A DNA stretch of 64,000 nucleotides from JAKLQR01 sp963753165 (GTDB lineage: Bacteria > Nitrospirota > Thermodesulfovibrionia > Thermodesulfovibrionales > SM23-35), in contig CAVWBP010000009.1 in assembly GCA_963753165.1 (NCBI GenBank), positions 210,173-274,172 on the forward strand, given 5' to 3'. A program made the position numbers and the translations under genes. Below the pieces are notes generated by a model. It had not been told where the DNA came from and ran no database searches. It saw nothing but the letters and a program-made list of their open reading frames with translations. Below, piece after piece: positions 1 through 8,723 of the stretch. Numbering within the stretch: position 1 is the first letter of the stretch; every line of letters begins with the position of its first letter.

Positions 1-1545
1 ACTCAACGGATTTCGCTTGATATACCCGTGATGAGAGAGAGTGACCACCATCTCTTCGTCGGTGATGAGGTCTTCTATGGTAATCTCCTTCATTTCCGGC
101 ATAATCTCGGTCTTCCTTGCATCAGCATACTTTTGCTTTATCTCCAGGAGTTCGTCCCGAATGATCTGAGAAACAAGGGCATTATTTTCGAGGATAGCCT
201 TCAGCCGGGCAATCTCTTTTAAGGTTTCTTTGTAATCCTGTATGATCTTCTCCCGTTCAAGACCGGTCAGCCTCTGGAGTTTCATGTCCAGGATAGCCTG
301 CGCCTGGATTTGAGACAGAGGATAATCACTCATCAATGCTGTTCTTGCCTCTTCCGGAGACTGCGATTTCCTGATAAGCGCTATGATCGCATCGAGGTGA
401 TCGATGGCTATCTTCAGACCTTCAAGGATATGCGCTCTTTCTTCAGCTTTTCTTAACTCGTAACGGGTTCTCCTGAGTACGACATCCCGCCGGTGCTGCA
501 GGAAAAGATTAAGCAACTCGTCCAGCTTGAGGACCTTGGGCTGATTATTTACAAGCGCAAGCATGATGATCCCGAAGGTTGTTTGCATCTGGGTGTGCTT
601 GTACAGGTTGTTGAGAACGACTTGTGCCATCTCGCCTCTTTTCAGTTCGAGCACAACCCTGATCCCATCCCTGTCCGACTCGTCCCGCAATTCTGATATG
701 CCTTCGAGCTTCTTTTCCCTCACGAGCTGGGCGATCTTCTCGATCAACCGGGCTTTGTTCACCTGATACGGCAGTTCGGTGACGATGATGTTTTCACCGC
801 CACGATGCTCGCGTTCGATTCTCGCCTTTGCCCTTACTTTAATGAGACCCTTCCCTTCGGAGTATGCCTGAAAAATGCCGTTCATTCCATGGATGATGCC
901 CCCGGTCGGAAAATCAGGGCCCTGGACGCTCTTCATGAGATCTTTTAATGATGCATCCGGATTGTCCAGAAGCGTCATTAGCCCGTCGATAATTTCACCA
1001 AGGTTATGGGGAGGGATATTGGTAGCCATGCCGACAGCGATTCCTGAAGATCCGTTGACAAGGAGATTCGGAACCCGAGAGGGAAGCACGACGGGTTCCT
1101 CTGACGTTTCGTCAAAATTAGAAACAAAATTGACGGTTTCTTTGTCTATGTCGGCAAGCAGTTCTTCTGCGATTTTTGCAAGTCGTGCTTCCGTATACCG
1201 GTACGCAGCGGCCGGGTCCCCGTCAACAGAACCGAAATTGCCCTGACCGTCAACGAGAGTATACCGCATGTTGAAATCCTGGGCGAGCCTCACAAGGGCG
1301 TCGTACACCGCGGTATCACCATGGGGATGATATTTTTTCAGGACTTCACCGACGACGCCGGCACATTTTGAATATTTTCTTCCCGGGAGCAGCCCTTCCC
1401 GGAACATTGCATACAGTATCCGCCGCTGGACAGGCTTCAACCCGTCCCTGACTTCCGGCAGCGCTCTTCCTATGATTACGCTCATCGCATAATCAAGATA
1501 AGAACCCTTCATTTCTTCTTCTATGCTTATTGGTACCTTAGCCAT
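1..1545 (-). CDS. gyrA: DNA gyrase subunit A, N-terminal 515 residues (cut by window edge)
   Basis: GyrA is the DNA breakage-reunion subunit of DNA gyrase, which introduces negative supercoils using ATP. The reading frame is open from the ATG at 1545 to base 1, so the C-terminal beta-pinwheel domain lies outside. Seen directly: the start MAKVPISIEEEMKGSYLDYA, the quinolone-determining segment HPHGDTAVYDALVRLAQ (Thr at the position of E. coli Ser83, Asp retained at 87), and the catalytic tyrosine in RYTEARL. A GAAGGAG ribosome site sits just before the ATG. The gene is divergent from the comM-like gene with about 80 bp between them. Family assignment is certain. Confidence 0.97.
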   Translation of the reverse strand, partial: MAKVPISIEEEMKGSYLDYAMSVIIGRALPEVRDGLKPVQRRILYAMFREGLLPGRKYSKCAGVVGEVLKKYHPHGDTAVYDALVRLAQDFNMRYTLVDGQGNFGSVDGDPAAAYRYTEARLAKIAEELLADIDKETVNFVSNFDETSEEPVVLPSRVPNLLVNGSSGIAVGMATNIPPHNLGEIIDGLMTLLDNPDASLKDLMKSVQGPDFPTGGIIHGMNGIFQAYSEGKGLIKVRAKARIEREHRGGENIIVTELPYQVNKARLIEKIAQLVREKKLEGISELRDESDRDGIRVVLELKRGEMAQVVLNNLYKHTQMQTTFGIIMLALVNNQPKVLKLDELLNLFLQHRRDVVLRRTRYELRKAEERAHILEGLKIAIDHLDAIIALIRKSQSPEEARTALMSDYPLSQIQAQAILDMKLQRLTGLEREKIIQDYKETLKEIARLKAILENNALVSQIIRDELLEIKQKYADARKTEIMPEMKEITIEDLITDEEMVVTLSHHGYIKRNPLS

Positions 1546-1588
1546 GGAATCTCCTTCAAAAGTGTGGAACAGCAATTATTTTACCATA

Positions 1589-1618
1589 TTGCTTTTCTTG
1601 ACGGCTTAAAAATATAAT
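1589..1618 (+). promoter_or_regulatory. Predicted promoter of comM-like gene, possibly leaderless
   Basis: TTGCTT (1589-1594), an 18-bp spacer and a perfect TATAAT (1613-1618). A transcript would begin near 1625-1626, directly at the ATG at 1627. There is no Shine-Dalgarno sequence before that ATG, so a leaderless mRNA is inferred. Confidence 0.55.
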
Positions 1619-1626
1619 TTAAGCAT

Positions 1627-3163
1627 ATGCTATCGAAAGTGCTCAGCGCAACCGTCCTGGGTATTAACGCCCATATTGTCGAGGTCGAGGTCGATATTAC
1701 CTCGCGGGGACTGCCGCATTTCTCTCTGGTAGGTCTTCCCGACGCCGCGGTAAAGGAATCCAGAGACCGGGTAAAGGCTGCACTGAAAAATGTCGGGTTC
1801 CAGTTCCCCCTCAGGCAGATCACGATTAACCTTGCCCCTGCCGATCTGAAGAAGGAAGGGTCGTCATTCGATCTCCCTATCGCACTCGGTATCCTTGTGG
1901 CTGAAGGAGTGATCGACCAGTCGTCACTGGAAGGGTATCTCCTCACCGGCGAGCTTTCACTGAACGGAGGCGTGAAACCCGTAAGGGGCGTGCTGTCGAT
2001 GGCGATGCGGGCCAGGGAACTCGGCTTGAGGGGACTGCTTCTCCCTCACGAGAATGCATCAGAGGCAGCAGTGGTTCGTGGTCTGCCGGTGTTCGGTATG
2101 AGGAGCCTTCCCGAAATTACCGAGTTCCTGATGGACTCCAATATCAGGGCACCCTTTCAACTCGATGTACACAAGGCACTGGAAGAGAATTCGGTGTATG
2201 AGGATGACTTTAGCGAGGTCAAAGGACAGGAGCATGCCAAACGGGCGTTTGAGGTTGCTGCAGCAGGAGGACACAATGTGCTGATGATCGGGCCGCCGGG
2301 TTCGGGGAAGACCATGCTCGCGAGAAGACTCCCGACAATACTTCCCGGTATGACCTTTGACGAGGCCCTTGAGACAACGCGGATACACAGTGTTGCCGGA
2401 CTGCTGAGGGACGGGAGGCCGCTTCTTGCAATCAGGCCGTTCCGTGCCCCGCACCATACAATCTCGGACGTCGCATTGATTGGCGGGGGACAGGTACCGA
2501 AGCCCGGTGAAGTCAGCATCGCGCATCACGGGGTGCTTTTTCTGGATGAGTTGCCGGAATTCAAGCGGAATGTACTCGAAGTTTTACGGCAACCGCTCGA
2601 AAATGAAGAGGTCACCGTATCCCGTGCGGTAGCCTCGATCACCTATCCGGCGTCCTTCATGCTCCTTGCAGCCATGAACCCCTGTCCGTGCGGGTACTTT
2701 GGGGATAACCGGCATCAGTGCACCTGCACGCACGGACAGATACACCGGTACCGTCACAGGGTATCAGGCCCCCTGCTCGACCGCATCGATATCCACATAG
2801 AGGTTCCTGCGGTTCCGTACAAGGAATTGTCAAACGAGTATGCCGGCGAAAAGTCGGCAGATATACGGAAGCGGGTTGTTGCTGCACGGGATATCCAGCT
2901 TGAACGTTTCAAGAATGACAAAAGGATCTATGCCAACGGACAGATGAAGACGAGGCATATCAAGAAATACTGCAAACTCGAGTTCAGATGCCCAGTCGTT
3001 GCTCGATACCGCCATGCAGAAACTCGGCCTCTCGGCGCGGGCATATACAAGAATACTGAAACTGTCGCGCACCATTGCCGACCTCGATGCATCAGAGGAC
3101 ATTCATTCCCACCATATCTCAGAGGCGATTCAATACAGGACTCTGGACAGAGGGGTGTTTTGA
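1627..3163 (+). CDS. comM: YifB/ComM-family Mg-chelatase-like AAA ATPase, with a +1 frameshift
   Basis: ComM-type proteins are AAA+ hexameric helicases that help integrate DNA during transformation; other YifB proteins are less well characterised. Visible parts: an N-terminal ChlI-like domain (about residues 20-140), Walker A GPPGSGKT (near residue 222), Walker B LFLDELPEF, and the cysteine cluster NPCPCGYFGD...CTC. The frame breaks at 2983-2984, where an extra T follows CTCGAG. In the next frame the normal C terminus continues (SDAQSLLDTAMQKLGLSARA and on to LDRGVF) and stops at 3163. Read unshifted, the frame instead runs on to 3306 with an unrelated tail. Sequence error or a recent mutation are both possible. 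Confidence 0.88.
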
Positions 3164-3193
3164 TAACAATTAGAGTTTCTATAAGGAGGAAAC

Positions 3194-3301
3194 ATGGAGA
3201 TTTACGACTTACTCTGGAAAAGGCCGGACAGCGAAAAATCAGGAAGGTTTTTTGGGAAAAAGTTGGAATACTTACAAATAAAAATGGCAAGATGTCTGTA
3301 A
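3194..3301 (+). CDS. Microprotein 1 with N-terminal YDLLWK motif (35 aa)
   Basis: A 35-residue ORF beginning MEIYDLLWKRPDSEKSG and ending MARCL, with a perfect AAGGAGG site at 3183-3189 and good spacing. No known family is recognised. The N terminus is paralogous to the ORF at 3577 (MKLYDLLWKK). Three of the six codons of the shared YDLLWK core differ only by synonymous changes (GAC/GAT, TTA/TTG, CTC/CTT), which argues for selection on the peptide. The protein is small, basic and has no membrane segment. It lies directly after the comM-like gene and may be co-transcribed with it. Function unknown. Confidence 0.7.
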   Translation: MEIYDLLWKRPDSEKSGRFFGKKLEYLQIKMARCL

Positions 3302-3483
3302 AATAGACATGATACCAGCAGAGACTGGATGGATGGTTAGAAGTTTTGAAGAAAAAGGAATAAAGAAGCTTCGGAGTGCTCTTTACCTGCCTGGCCCATG
3401 TAATTACCACGACCGGAAAGCTCTTGATTGCAGCCTTTACCTGCGGGGTTATCCACCGCTCCTTGAAAAATAATTCTCTGCTT

Positions 3484-3498
3484 GAATGAAAATCATTC
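3484..3498. promoter_or_regulatory. Fur-like palindromic operator candidate
   Basis: GAATGA-AAA-TCATTC is a perfect 6-3-6 palindrome. The surrounding 19 bases match the E. coli Fur consensus at about 13 positions by eye. It sits about 80 bp upstream of the second YDLLWK microprotein and the ABC ATPase. Iron control is only a suggestion. Confidence 0.4.
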
Positions 3499-3576
3499 AC
3501 GATATGAATAAAATTACAAGAACAGCGCTTTGTCAAAGTTATAAGCAATTATCTTGTTCGGAAAAGGCGGAGAAAG

Positions 3577-3681
3577 ATGAAGCTTTACGATTTGCTTTGG
3601 AAAAAGTCTGAAACCAATGGAAAGGCGAGAGCTGCTTCCAGGCAGACAGAACACTATCCTGTGCCTCTTGGCCACCGCTGA
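3577..3681 (+). CDS. Microprotein 2 with N-terminal YDLLWK motif (34 aa)
   Basis: A 34-residue ORF starting MKLYDLLWKKSETNGKAR and ending VPLGHR, preceded by the purine-rich AAGGCGGAG. Its first ten residues match microprotein 1 (3194-3301) at the protein level with synonymous codon differences, so the two are tandem paralogs; the C-terminal halves have diverged. It precedes the ABC ATPase by about 50 bp and follows a Fur-like palindrome. No known family; possible roles include a small regulator or a membrane-complex accessory peptide, but nothing in the sequence decides. Confidence 0.65.
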   Translation: MKLYDLLWKKSETNGKARAASRQTEHYPVPLGHR

Positions 3682-3732
3682 ATCAAACCATATGACTTCT
3701 TGCTACAATATGAAGATTGTATTTTTCCTGAA

Positions 3733-4518
3733 ATGAAGACAAAAGACCTTATTATTCATATGCACAATGTCTCCTGGAGAAACGGGGGCAGGGATATCCT
3801 GCGGAATATCGACTGGACCGTAAAGAAGGGTGAACACTGGGCCCTTGTCGGGTTGAACGGATCGGGAAAGACTACGCTCCTGAATATTGTGAACGGATAT
3901 CTCTGGGCTTCAAAGGGAGAGGTGAGTGTGCTCGGCAGAGAGTTCGGAAAGTATGATATCCGTGAATTGCGGAAAAAGATCGGGTGGATCAGTTCTTCCC
4001 TCCAGGAAAAATTCTATGCCGGAGAGACCGCGGAAGAGATTGTCCTGAGCGGAAGATCAGCCACGATCGGGCTTTATGAGAAACCAAAGGCAAAGGACAT
4101 CGAAAATGCGAAACGTTTGCTGAGACGGTTCAAATGTTCTCCTGTCGCACAGCAGCCTTACTGGACTTTGTCGCAGGGCGAAAAGCAGAAGGTGCTGATC
4201 GCGCGTGCCCTCGCCGGGTCACCCCGCCTGCTTGTTATGGATGAACCCTGTGAAGGACTGGATGTTCTTGCAAGAGAAAGAATTTTGTCCCTGATAGAAC
4301 TCATGAGCAGAGGGGCTTCCGCTCCCACATTGATTTACGTTTCGCATCGGATTGAAGAGATACTCCCTGTGTTTACGCATACCCTGTTATTGCGTCGGGG
4401 ACGTATCCATTCACAGGGGAAAACCGGAGAAGTCCTGACAAGAAAAAACCTTTCGGATTTTTTTGAAACACCTGTCGATATCCGCTGGCGGAACCAGAGG
4501 GCATACCTGCATATATGA
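3733..4518 (+). CDS. ABC transporter ATP-binding protein (YlmA/ModF-like)
   Basis: An ATPase subunit of about 261 residues. Walker A GLNGSGKTT (about residues 40-48), signature LSQGEK, Walker B LLVMDEP and the switch histidine (YVSHR) are all present, so it should hydrolyse ATP. The layout resembles YlmA/ModF-type cassettes of the molybdate or iron-complex kind. No permease or binding protein is adjacent, so the substrate is unknown. The frame is open from a TTG at 3700, but the ATG at 3733 (MKTKDLIIHMHNVSW) is the more natural start; neither has a strong ribosome site. The upstream Fur-like palindrome leaves open a link to iron. Confidence 0.85.
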   Translation: MKTKDLIIHMHNVSWRNGGRDILRNIDWTVKKGEHWALVGLNGSGKTTLLNIVNGYLWASKGEVSVLGREFGKYDIRELRKKIGWISSSLQEKFYAGETAEEIVLSGRSATIGLYEKPKAKDIENAKRLLRRFKCSPVAQQPYWTLSQGEKQKVLIARALAGSPRLLVMDEPCEGLDVLARERILSLIELMSRGASAPTLIYVSHRIEEILPVFTHTLLLRRGRIHSQGKTGEVLTRKNLSDFFETPVDIRWRNQRAYLHI

Positions 4519-4609
4519 AGCAGGTATCGCGGCTGTTCTGAAATAGAGGTTTCAATTTTTTCCTGTCTCTTTGTAAAATGTTGAGTAAAGCCTTTACCGG
4601 AGGGGTAAT

Positions 4610-5323
4610 ATGTATATTCTGGAAAATATTACGATGCAGGAATTCAGTCAGTATCTCAGGAAAACGAAGACGATTGTATTTCCATTCGGCACTATCGAGG
4701 AGCATGGAAGGCATCTGCCTTTGCATACGGATTCATTCATCATACAGGAAATCCTGAAGCGCGTCGCAAAGAAAAAGAAGTTTTTCCTCGCTCCACTTGT
4801 GTATTACGGAGTCTGTACTACCACCAGGGACCATCCGGGCACACTCAGCATTTCACCGGAAACCCTGAGAAGGCTGTCGCATGATCTCATAACCGAGGCA
4901 TATAAAAAGGGATTGAGGAATTTCCTTCTTATTTCAGGCCACGGAGGAAGCCTCCATATCTCTGCCATGAAAGAGACGGCGGAAGAACTGATCTATGCAT
5001 ACAAAGGGATCAAAATAGCTGTCCTGTCACCGTATGACGTGCTCTGGAAAGAGCTTTCAGGAATTGCAGAAACACCGAACGATTCTCATGCAGGCGAACT
5101 GGAAACGTCGATGATGCTTTTCCTTGCTCCTGAACTGGTCAAAGGGAGATCGCCGGAAGAATATCCGAAGATCCCGAAGCCGTTTACCGTGAGAGACAAG
5201 GTGAAATACTGGCCCGGAGGGGTATGGGGCAACCCTAATAAGGCTTCGGTGGAGAAAGGGAAGAAAGCAGTGGCCCTGATGGTAGACAAGATAGCCGGGA
5301 TAATTGGCGAGGCAGAGAAATAG
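4610..5323 (+). CDS. Creatininase-family amidohydrolase
   Basis: 237 residues with the family signature: GTIEEHGRHLPLHTD near residue 27 (metal-binding Glu and His), SGHGG near 109 and HAGELETSMM near 160. Creatininase-fold enzymes are Zn/Mn-dependent amidohydrolases; relatives act on creatinine, in mycofactocin maturation (MftE) or on formamidopyrimidines. The substrate here cannot be told. No mftA, mftB or mftC is nearby, which argues against mycofactocin. The ribosome site GGAGGGG lies 5 bases before the ATG. Confidence 0.9.
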   Translation: MYILENITMQEFSQYLRKTKTIVFPFGTIEEHGRHLPLHTDSFIIQEILKRVAKKKKFFLAPLVYYGVCTTTRDHPGTLSISPETLRRLSHDLITEAYKKGLRNFLLISGHGGSLHISAMKETAEELIYAYKGIKIAVLSPYDVLWKELSGIAETPNDSHAGELETSMMLFLAPELVKGRSPEEYPKIPKPFTVRDKVKYWPGGVWGNPNKASVEKGKKAVALMVDKIAGIIGEAEK

Positions 5324-5327
5324 AGGA

Positions 5328-5357
5328 GCTGGATGCCCCGATCAAGTCGGAGCATGA
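5328..5357. repeat. Dispersed intergenic repeat, degenerate copy
   Basis: CTGGATGCCCCGATCAAGTC and the following bases match the right half of the repeat at 16234-16320. It falls just after the creatininase stop codon. Further copies or halves are at 34208-34232 and 55932-55962. Confidence 0.6.
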
Positions 5358-5413
5358 CCATTTTATTTTTCTGTTTAATAAATCAGCAAGAGGCAATGAC
5401 GGAGGCTGACAGT

Positions 5414-6004
5414 ATGGAAAAAGTAAAGAGTGCGTTTGAAAAGGCGATGGAACGGGCCGCTGCGATAGGTGAAATGACCGCAGAAGAAAAGGAACAGCTG
5501 AAAGAACAGGAAAAAATAAAGACTATCCTGAGCGAGTACTATAAAGGCGATCTGGACCGGGACGGATTATGGAAGAAGATGAAAGGGAGCAAGCCCGAAT
5601 CACTTCGTGAGACACAGATGAGTCTCATCAATTCCCTCGGATTGAACATGATTCCGGAAGAGTTTCTTAAAAGAAAAGACGGCATCCTCGCGATAGAGAG
5701 CCTGAAAGAGCAGCAGCGGGTTTCTGTCATGGAGCAGGTTCTGGGCTCGATTGGGGGAATTCAGAAAGAATATCAGGAGGGGAAAGAACAGGCGTCGGAG
5801 CAATTGCGGGAAGCGATCGAGAGCAACCCTCAACTGCGCATGAAACCGGTCAAGGCTCCCGACGGGAGGATGACATTTCAGGCCGCGGTGTCGGTTGATG
5901 AGGCTGTGCAGGCCAGGTTGTCGGAATTTCTTGCAGAACATGAAGAACGATACGAGTTTTCCTTTACGAAGCTGATCGAGAAACTGAAATGGGAAGCGAA
6001 GTAG
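5414..6004 (+). CDS. Hypothetical protein, charged and helical (196 aa)
   Basis: The start at ATG 5414 (MEKVKSAFEKAMERAAAIG) is chosen because GGAGG lies 8 bases upstream; the frame is open further back but only through repeat sequence. The protein is rich in Glu, Lys and Gln, has no membrane segment and no cysteine cluster, and is predicted to be largely alpha-helical. No family is recognised. It follows the creatininase gene by 90 bp and could be in its transcript. Confidence 0.7.
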   Translation: MEKVKSAFEKAMERAAAIGEMTAEEKEQLKEQEKIKTILSEYYKGDLDRDGLWKKMKGSKPESLRETQMSLINSLGLNMIPEEFLKRKDGILAIESLKEQQRVSVMEQVLGSIGGIQKEYQEGKEQASEQLREAIESNPQLRMKPVKAPDGRMTFQAAVSVDEAVQARLSEFLAEHEERYEFSFTKLIEKLKWEAK

Positions 6005-6015
6005 GATGTGAGTCC

Positions 6016-6050
6016 GGCAAGAGAGGTTGTCATTGCGAGTGTAACGAAGC
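6016..6050. repeat. Short dispersed repeat (GTCATTGCGAG type)
   Basis: GTCATTGCGAGTGTAACGAA followed by GCAACC is a typical short genomic repeat unit of the GTCATTGCGAG type seen in many bacteria. It lies just after the stop codon of the preceding gene. A 64-codon frame across it (6008-6202) is not called as a gene. Confidence 0.5.
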
Positions 6051-6230
6051 AACCTAAACTACTCATATTCATTCTCAGGACGTTCGAGAAAGGCATTTCA
6101 GTCGATGAGTATTATCAATTGATGGAGCGGAAAAAGATATTCACTTATTCATACCATAAAAATCTTATCGCAAAACTCTTCCAGAGTAATGTGCTGTATT
6201 AGCTCGGATTGTTCATAGCCTCATCATAGA

Positions 6231-6300
6231 AGACGGCTCAATTCCCGAATCGAACTAAACTCCCTCTGTTTCCATGCAAATCTTTCTTTATAATTCATAA
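6231..6300. repeat. Half copy of miniature inverted-repeat element
   Basis: ACGGCTCAATTCCCGAATCG and the next 45 bases match the left end of the full element at 23968-24126, with few changes through ATGCAAATCTTTCT. The right half is missing. It sits immediately before the gene at 6329 and may contribute its upstream sequence. Confidence 0.65.
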
Positions 6301-6328
6301 AGTTTCTTGTATTTGGTATATTTGAATT

Positions 6329-7237
6329 ATGAATATTGCGATACTGGGGGCTCCGGGATGTGTAGGGCGCACTCTTATCAAAAAGCTTCTTGAGACGCCT
6401 GATTATACCGTCACCGCTTCTTATCGGATGCAGGAAGAGATTGCCCCTGATATCCACGATGACCGTCTTGTCTGGAAACAGGTGAACCTGCTTGATTTGT
6501 CGAGTGCCGGGCAATTCCTCGGGGGTGCCGATGTTCTGATCTACCTGATTCATTCCCTCGGCGCGAAGAATTTCGAAGAACTCGATATCAAACTGGCAAA
6601 CGCGGCAGGCACTGCAGCAAAGAAGGCAGGGGTTAAAAAAATTGTTTACCTGGGAGGGATTGTTCCTGAAGGCAGGGATGCGTCGCCGCACCTCACAAGC
6701 AGGATGAAGACAGGACAGGCCCTTGCTTCACATGGCATCCCTGTTGCCGAAGTCCGGGCAAGCATCCTCCTTGAGACATGCAGCGTGTCCTATCTCATCG
6801 TATATTTTCTCGCAAAACGTCTTCCCGTGATGGTAACCCCGCAGTGGCTGAATTCCCTCTGTGCGCCTATTGCGCTGACGGATGCCGCAGGCTGTCTCGC
6901 CGCCCTTGTGCAGAGGGAAATCAGAGGACATGAGATTTTTGAGATAGGCGCTGATATCATCCGGTACCGTGACCTCCTCTCGCTCTGCGGAAAGGCGATA
7001 CGTGGCTTCAGGAATGTGATTATTCCTGTTCCCCTCTTTGCAGTTCACCTTTCCTCTCTCTGGATTCAATTGATAACAGGAGTACCGAACAGCGTGGGTG
7101 TTGCACTCGCCGAGGGGCTGAAGACCAATACAATTCCCTCACGCAACCGCTTCAGGGAAGTGACCGGAAGAGACCCGATACCTGTGCAGGATGTGCTGCA
7201 GCGGCTCGCTCAGGAAATGCGGAAGAAAAACAGGTAG
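6329..7237 (+). CDS. NAD(P)-binding Rossmann-fold (SDR/YbjT-like) protein
   Basis: 302 residues opening MNIAILGAPGCVGRTLIKKL, with the nucleotide-binding GxxGxxG at residues 7-13. The extended atypical SDR layout resembles the N-terminal half of YbjT and complex I NDUFA9-type proteins, including YLIHSLG and the later KIVYLGGI. The catalytic YxxxK is not obvious, so it may act as a binding or regulatory protein rather than an oxidoreductase. No Shine-Dalgarno precedes the ATG; TATATT lies at 6317-6322, so a leaderless mRNA is possible. It is convergent with the photolyase gene. Confidence 0.82.
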   Translation: MNIAILGAPGCVGRTLIKKLLETPDYTVTASYRMQEEIAPDIHDDRLVWKQVNLLDLSSAGQFLGGADVLIYLIHSLGAKNFEELDIKLANAAGTAAKKAGVKKIVYLGGIVPEGRDASPHLTSRMKTGQALASHGIPVAEVRASILLETCSVSYLIVYFLAKRLPVMVTPQWLNSLCAPIALTDAAGCLAALVQREIRGHEIFEIGADIIRYRDLLSLCGKAIRGFRNVIIPVPLFAVHLSSLWIQLITGVPNSVGVALAEGLKTNTIPSRNRFREVTGRDPIPVQDVLQRLAQEMRKKNR

Positions 7238-7287
7238 GAACAGTCCGGGAGAGAGTATTTTCGCTCTATTCTCGTCCCTTGCTCTCC

Positions 7288-8632
7288 TCACAATGAGTGT
7301 ATATGCTGAATATATCTTTTCACATCGAATTTCGACTTGCACCCGTTATAACTCATATACCGTATCTTTCCGAAAATCGGCCGTTCGTTCCATGCCCGGT
7401 CGTGGACTCCGCCGATGCTCCAGGCGATTCCCGTATATCCGTTCGGGTCTCTGCCGTCAAGCCCATACAGGTCGTTGAGATAAATTGCGATCTCCATAGC
7501 CTTTTCCGGCGACCCGGTCCACTCAAGAATCTTTTTTGCCCAGTACATCCTCATATATCCGTGCATTTTCCCTCTTTTTACCATCTCCGTCTGCGCAGCG
7601 TTCCAGAGTTCATCATGTGTCTTTGCATATTCGAATTGTTGTAAGGTATAGGAATATGCCCGTCTGTCCTTTCTATGGGCATTCAGTGTCTTTCGGGCCC
7701 AGGCGGGAAAGCCTTCAAATTTATCATACTGTGGAGTATAGAAACAGAAATTATCAGCAAGCTCCCTCCGGACGATGAGTTCCTCCAGAAAGGTATCCCG
7801 TGATGCCTTGTCGACTGAAGCATTCTCAACCTCAAGTGCCACTCTCTGGGCTGAAATCTGCCCGAAATGCAGATATGGTGAAAGGTTCGACTGTCCATCA
7901 GCAACAGGATCATTTCTTTTCGTGGCGTATGAGGGCAACTTTTTTTCAATAAATATTTTGAGCGTATTCAACGCATGTTTTTCGCCGGGCTTGATCCAGT
8001 CAGCCTCGGGTATGCTGCTGACTTTCAGCGTTTTCTGAATTCCGGTCCAGTTATTCTTAGGTATTTTCCCCTGCCATGAAACAGGGTGTTTTTTGAGCTT
8101 CGGAAACTCTTCAAGAAACTCAGGCAGCGCACGTTTGATTTTCGGACGTATTGTATATGCTGCAAATTCCTGCTTAGGCGACGCTGCCCAGCAGGGGACG
8201 ATATTGTGGGCATCGACCTCATAGAGAGGGAGGTTCGATTTTTTTTCGCAGACCATCTGTCCACTGAAGTTTAATCCTGAGCGGATCGAAATCCTTCACC
8301 AGCCCGCCTGCGTTATTTTTTTTGATGAACTTCGGGATTTCATCTTCCGGCGACCCTGTCAGGAGAAAAAAAGGGATGTTCTTTCTTGCCAGTCTTTTTT
8401 CGACTTCCTGGAGTCCCTTCAGCATGAACCCATACTGCCTCATGGTTGCGCCAAGGAAATCCGGAACCAGACAGAATACCACTGCGAGAGGGACTTTCCG
8501 TTCTTGTGCCAGTTGCTGCGCATACAGGAGGGCCCAGTTGTCGTTCACCCTCTGGTCGCGGCTCATCCAGAGGATAACCGGTCCCTGTCTGGCAGGGGCT
8601 TCTTTCAATGTTCTGAAACGCCGGGGATTCAT
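7288..8632 (-). CDS. phr: Class II CPD photolyase, with one frame break
   Basis: Repairs cyclobutane pyrimidine dimers with blue light and FAD. The two pieces (8632 down to about 8222, and about 8256 down to 7288) together give about 448 residues, the usual class II length. The N-terminal piece holds the start (ILWMSRDQRVNDNWALL). The C-terminal piece carries YEVDAHNIVPCW, the FAD-binding segment, and the class II end GVHDRAWNERPIFGKIRYMS. The frame changes between 8225 and 8246, either at CCTCCCTCTC (one extra C restores EPPLYEVDAHN) or at the run of eight A on the coding strand. It is divergent from the microprotein at 8724. Confidence 0.9.
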
Positions 8633-8650
8633 AGTGATTATTCAGAAGCT

Positions 8651-8690
8651 GCCTGCCGTCTGGCCGTCTGGCAGGCGTGCATACTATAAT
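8651..8690. promoter_or_regulatory. Palindrome plus TATAAT between phr and the Cys-rich microprotein
   Basis: GCCTGCC (8651-8657) and GGCAGGC (8670-8676) form an inverted repeat, followed by TATAAT at 8685-8690. The -10 box would serve the rightward microprotein gene with a leader of about 28 nt. The palindrome occupies the -35 zone, so it may be an operator. Confidence 0.4.
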
Positions 8691-8723
8691 AATATTAATT
8701 ATATCAATCTCGGGGAAGAAACC

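Noticed and set aside
3302..3576. DnaA box near the gyrA gene (GTTATCCACC at about 3450)
   Set aside because: A single imperfect box with no cluster and no dnaA or dnaN nearby; not an origin.
6008..6202. 64-codon frame after the hypothetical gene at 5414
   Set aside because: Its start lies in a dispersed repeat, it has no ribosome site and no recognisable pattern.
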